Below, one piece after another: positions 61,216 to 64,000 of a DNA stretch of 64,000 nt. The stretch comes from Pontimicrobium aquaticum (GTDB taxonomy: Bacteria > Bacteroidota > Bacteroidia > Flavobacteriales > Flavobacteriaceae): positions 1 to 64,000 of the forward strand of contig NZ_SUPL01000004.1 of NCBI RefSeq assembly GCF_005047595.1. The letters run 5' to 3'. The notes beneath the pieces were generated by a model. The model was not told where the DNA came from and did no database searches. It saw only the letters and a list, made by a program, of their open reading frames with translations. How positions within the stretch are numbered: the stretch's first letter is position 1; each line of letters starts with the position of its first letter. Made by a program: the position numbers and the translations under genes.

Positions 61216-61272
61216 ATTAGTAATTTTATAGTGAGATAAAGTTAGAAAAAAAGCAATACATTGCAGCTTAAT

Positions 61273-61848
61273 ATGCAACAAGAAATTCATAGCCATTACG
61301 TATTACATAAACCTTATGGTTATTTGAGTCAGTTTATAAATAATCAAAACAAACGTAAAAACAAAAAATTACTTGGTGAACTCTATAATTTTCACAAGAA
61401 CACTATGGCTATTGGTCGTTTAGACGAAAAGTCTGAAGGCTTACTATTACTTACCACAAATGGAAAAGTTAGTACTAGAATTACTAGTCATAAATTTGAA
61501 AAAGAATATTATGTACAAGTAGATGGTGTTATTACAGATAATGCTATTAATAAATTGCAAAAAGGTGTAACAATTACTATACATGGTAAGCCTTACCATA
61601 CAAAACCATGTGTCGTTTTTCGTGTTCATGACCTTTCTGATTATCCCATTAAACAACGACATGTTCGTGATGAACGCCATGGCCCAACGTCTTGGATTTC
61701 CATAACACTTACTGAAGGTAAATTTAGGCAAGTGCGAAAAATGACTGCTATAGTTGGCTTTCCAACTTTAAGATTAGTACGTGTTAGAATTGGTGATATT
61801 AAGCTAGATATAAATATAGGTATGGTTAGAGAGGTTAAGCAACTATAA
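61273..61848 (+). CDS. 23S rRNA pseudouridine synthase, RluE/RsuA family
   Basis: The protein has 191 residues from ATG 61273 (MQQEIHSHYVLHKPYGYLSQ). The catalytic Asp is in AIGRLDEKSEGLLLLTTNGK near 43. FRQVRKMTAIVGFPTLRLVR near 155 is the typical C-terminal segment. The N-terminal S4 domain of larger RsuA proteins is absent, as in RluE. It overlaps the convergent small gene by 6 bp. Confidence 0.9.
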   Translation: MQQEIHSHYVLHKPYGYLSQFINNQNKRKNKKLLGELYNFHKNTMAIGRLDEKSEGLLLLTTNGKVSTRITSHKFEKEYYVQVDGVITDNAINKLQKGVTITIHGKPYHTKPCVVFRVHDLSDYPIKQRHVRDERHGPTSWISITLTEGKFRQVRKMTAIVGFPTLRLVRVRIGDIKLDINIGMVREVKQL

Positions 61849-61989
61849 TCCTTTTGATTTAGCAATAATTGCCTTTAATCGCTCTTTACGTATTTCTTTT
61901 TCAGTTTTAAGCTTGTTCTTTTTACGAGTCATTAATTTGCTATGCTTTGCCTTATTCTTAGTGTTTTTCTCACGTCCCTGCTTTGCCAT
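61843..61989 (-). CDS. Small basic protein of 48 residues
   Basis: The frame starts at ATG 61989 (MAKQGREKNTKNKAKHSKLM) and ends in TAG at 61843. About a third of its residues are Lys or Arg. It is too short for a length-filtered search but has good coding character and fills the gap between two convergent genes. Probably a nucleic-acid- or ribosome-associated protein, by charge only. It overlaps the pseudouridine synthase gene end by 6 bp. Confidence 0.72.
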   Translation of the reverse strand: MAKQGREKNTKNKAKHSKLMTRKKNKLKTEKEIRKERLKAIIAKSKGL

Positions 61990-62031
61990 AGTGTCCTTTT
62001 AATAGCTCTAAATTAAAAATAAATATGTTTA

Positions 62032-63462
62032 CTATACTTTTATTAACTTCCATTTCCCTTTTTTAAACCAAATAACACCAATAATGGCAATTAAAATTTC
62101 AGCTAAGGTAATGGCTGCAAATACGCCAACTGGTCCATAATCTAAAGTAATAGCCATAAGGTAGGCAAAAGGTAGTTGAAACAGCCAAAAGCATACAAAG
62201 TTAATGTATGTTGGTGTTTTAGTATCGCCCGAACCATTAAAAGCATTAATGATTACCATACCATAACCATAAAACACATAGCCAGCTGCAATCACTCTTA
62301 AACATAAACTTCCATATTTAATCACTTCGGCTTCAGCAGTAAATAAAGCGATTATTTGTGGTGAGAATACTAAATACACAATAGACACTAATAGCATAAA
62401 AATTGCACTATACTTTCCAGTAACCCAAACAGAGGTTTCGGCACGTTCTGGTTGTTTGGCTCCTAAATTTTGTCCAACTAAAGTTGCAGCAGCATTACTC
62501 ATTCCCCAAGCTGGCATTAAAGTAAACATCATCACACGAATGGCAATGGTATAACCTGCTAGTACTTCGCTACCGAACTCACTCATAATGCGCATTAAGA
62601 ACACCCAACTACTTGTACCAATTAAAAACTGACCAATGCCACCAAGCGATACTTTTATTAAATTAAACATGACACCTTCTTGAAGCACTAGATCTTTAAC
62701 AGCGACTTTAATTTTGCTGTAACCAAAGAATAATATTCCTAATTGAAACACTACAGCACTACCGCGACCTATTGTAGTTGCAATGGCTGCACCTTCTACA
62801 CCATAGGCTTCTACAGGCCCAAATCCAAAGATAAAAATTGGATCTAATATAATATTAAGTCCATTAGACAAAATAAGCGTCCACATAGCAATAGATGCAT
62901 TGCCAGCACCTCTAAAAATTGCATTGATTAAAAACAGTAACATAATGGTAATGTTACCACCTAATAGTACTTGGGTATAACCGTAACCCTCTTCAATAAG
63001 ATCGGTTTCAGCTCCCATAATGCTTAAAATTTCTTTAGGATACATAATACCAATAACACTAATACCAATAGCCACAGCTGTTCCTAAAAAAATAACTTGG
63101 ACTGCAGCTTGTGATGCGCCTTTTAAATCGTTTTCTCCCACACGACGAGCCACAATAGCTGTAGCAGCCATACTTAAACCTATAGCAATAGCATAGACCA
63201 ATGTAATGACCGATTCGGTTAATCCAATAGTTGCTACTGCATTAACACTTACTTGTGAGACATAAAAAATATCGACAATAGCGAAAATAGACTCCATAAG
63301 CATCTCTAAAATCATTGGAATAGAGAGCATGAAAATAGCACGACGAATACTACCTGTTGTAAAGCTTTCTTCTTTACCAGAGACAGCAATTTTAAAGTAC
63401 TTAAAAAATTGTTTTATTGAAATATTTTTGGATGACATGTTGATATGATTAAATATAGACAA
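62032..63462 (-). CDS. MATE-family efflux transporter
   Basis: The protein has 476 residues with about 12 membrane helices in two homologous halves. IRRAIFMLSIPMILEMLMES near 43 and the mid segment AWGMSNAAATLVGQNLGAKQ near 330 are typical. It exchanges sodium or protons for organic cations. ATG 63462 is given; an ATG eight codons later (MSSKNISIK) is also possible. It is monocistronic. Confidence 0.9.
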   Translation of the reverse strand: MSIFNHINMSSKNISIKQFFKYFKIAVSGKEESFTTGSIRRAIFMLSIPMILEMLMESIFAIVDIFYVSQVSVNAVATIGLTESVITLVYAIAIGLSMAATAIVARRVGENDLKGASQAAVQVIFLGTAVAIGISVIGIMYPKEILSIMGAETDLIEEGYGYTQVLLGGNITIMLLFLINAIFRGAGNASIAMWTLILSNGLNIILDPIFIFGFGPVEAYGVEGAAIATTIGRGSAVVFQLGILFFGYSKIKVAVKDLVLQEGVMFNLIKVSLGGIGQFLIGTSSWVFLMRIMSEFGSEVLAGYTIAIRVMMFTLMPAWGMSNAAATLVGQNLGAKQPERAETSVWVTGKYSAIFMLLVSIVYLVFSPQIIALFTAEAEVIKYGSLCLRVIAAGYVFYGYGMVIINAFNGSGDTKTPTYINFVCFWLFQLPFAYLMAITLDYGPVGVFAAITLAEILIAIIGVIWFKKGKWKLIKV

Positions 63463-63578
63463 AGCAAAAAACTAAAGGTTTTTTGCAAAAAGGGTCGAAC
63501 AAAATCGACAATACGGAAAGTGGGTTTATCCAATCATAATGCCGCAAATATTAGCATTTATTTTTAACCTGGCAAATT

Positions 63579-64000
63579 TTATTTCATTCTACTAACATCT
63601 GCTTCGGCTGCGATGTAGCCAAATCCAGACCAATTTCCGCTTTTAATAATGTCGTTAAACATCTTATTAGCCTTTTCTATATTGCCATTGTGGTAATGCC
63701 AATTAGCAATACCATATTGTGTTGCTTCGTTTGCTCCAATAGAGCCATTTTCTAGTTTTAGCAACTGGCTTTCTGTACGTTCTCCTTTATAAAAGAGTAA
63801 TAAATCATGGTAGGCTACATTTTCGATAATAGTCATGTCATTAGAAATAGGTTCTAATATAGACGCAGCTTCGTCCTTCATATCCATTCGTTGTAAAATC
63901 ATATACAACCAATGTCTGGTAGCCACTTGCATATCGTCATTTTTAGAAGTATCTAAACAGTCAGTAAATGCTATTAATGCATTTTTTAGGTCATTTTTCA
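63579..64000 (-). CDS. TPR-like protein, C-terminal part
   Basis: The frame is open to the right edge (about 140 codons); an ATG at 63932 lies inside and is not the start. Helical pairs such as NALIAFTDCLDTSKNDD and EATQYGIANWHYHNGNIEKA, then NKMFNDIIKSGNWSGFGYIA, have TPR spacing. Function cannot be told from the fragment. Confidence 0.7.
   Translation of the reverse strand, partial: KNDLKNALIAFTDCLDTSKNDDMQVATRHWLYMILQRMDMKDEAASILEPISNDMTIIENVAYHDLLLFYKGERTESQLLKLENGSIGANEATQYGIANWHYHNGNIEKANKMFNDIIKSGNWSGFGYIAAEADVSRMK

Noticed and set aside
1-64000. Prophage, toxin-antitoxin or known defence system
   Set aside because: No phage structural genes, integrase, toxin-antitoxin pair or recognised defence operon were seen; only the ATP-cone nuclease pair is a distant candidate.

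Overview
The window is about 64 kb of AT-rich chromosome from a marine-type member of the Flavobacteriaceae (Bacteroidota). The evidence is the gene content (BshB1 of bacillithiol synthesis, M28 and M14 secreted peptidases, TolC/RND/HlyD efflux, flavobacterial lipoproteins), the lack of strong Shine-Dalgarno sequences, and promoters of the Bacteroidota type with a TAnnTTTG -7 box. Genus and species cannot be fixed from what I can see.

Layout. 1-123: end of an IS3-family element. About 0.2-31.9 kb, then 46.6-48.9 kb and 51.6-54.8 kb: a stress/low-oxygen island. It holds an Mla-type lipid ABC transporter with a Na/Pi symporter, an FMN split-barrel protein, a phosphoesterase/CDP-alcohol transferase pair, a P1B-4 metal ATPase, lipoproteins, a CbpA/CbpM/MscS operon, a DUF302 protein, a LOV/PAS histidine kinase with a REC-Crp response regulator, five double-domain universal stress proteins (Usp), PEP synthase (interrupted by an in-frame TGA), a tandem array of three putative small RNAs, nucleotide-salvage and hydrolase genes, a class II ribonucleotide reductase, Hsp20, an ATP-cone nuclease with a beta-CASP nuclease, and a sulfide:quinone oxidoreductase/TusE/DsrE operon. 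32.0-39.6 kb: a TetR-controlled YbhGFSR-like ABC export operon. 40.2-46.4 kb: an RND efflux operon. 48.9-51.5 kb and 54.9-64 kb: ordinary genes (M14 and M28 peptidases, tRNA-His, BshB1, a Cys/Met-metabolism PLP enzyme, a pseudouridine synthase, MATE, TPR).

Main result. Seventeen intergenic copies of a TGAT-N4-ATCA palindrome (FNR-like half-sites) sit in front of nearly every operon of the stress island and none in front of the efflux or housekeeping blocks. In most cases the palindrome centre lies exactly 29.5 bp upstream of the first base of a TAnnTTTG-like -7 box, so the centre falls near -42, the class II activator position. The same geometry holds on both strands and at divergent promoters. 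The only Crp/Fnr-type DNA-binding protein in the window is the REC-Crp response regulator at 16698-17750, whose recognition helix keeps the Glu and Arg that read TGA/TCA cores. It is encoded directly behind a histidine kinase with a LOV-like domain.

I infer a local two-component regulon, comparable in gene content to the mycobacterial DosR dormancy regulon (Usp proteins, small heat-shock protein, class II RNR, PRTase/hydrolase pair, metal ATPase) but driven by an unrelated regulator. The array of three ~178-bp repeats at 21.68-22.13 kb, downstream of one of these promoters, is the most unexplained part.
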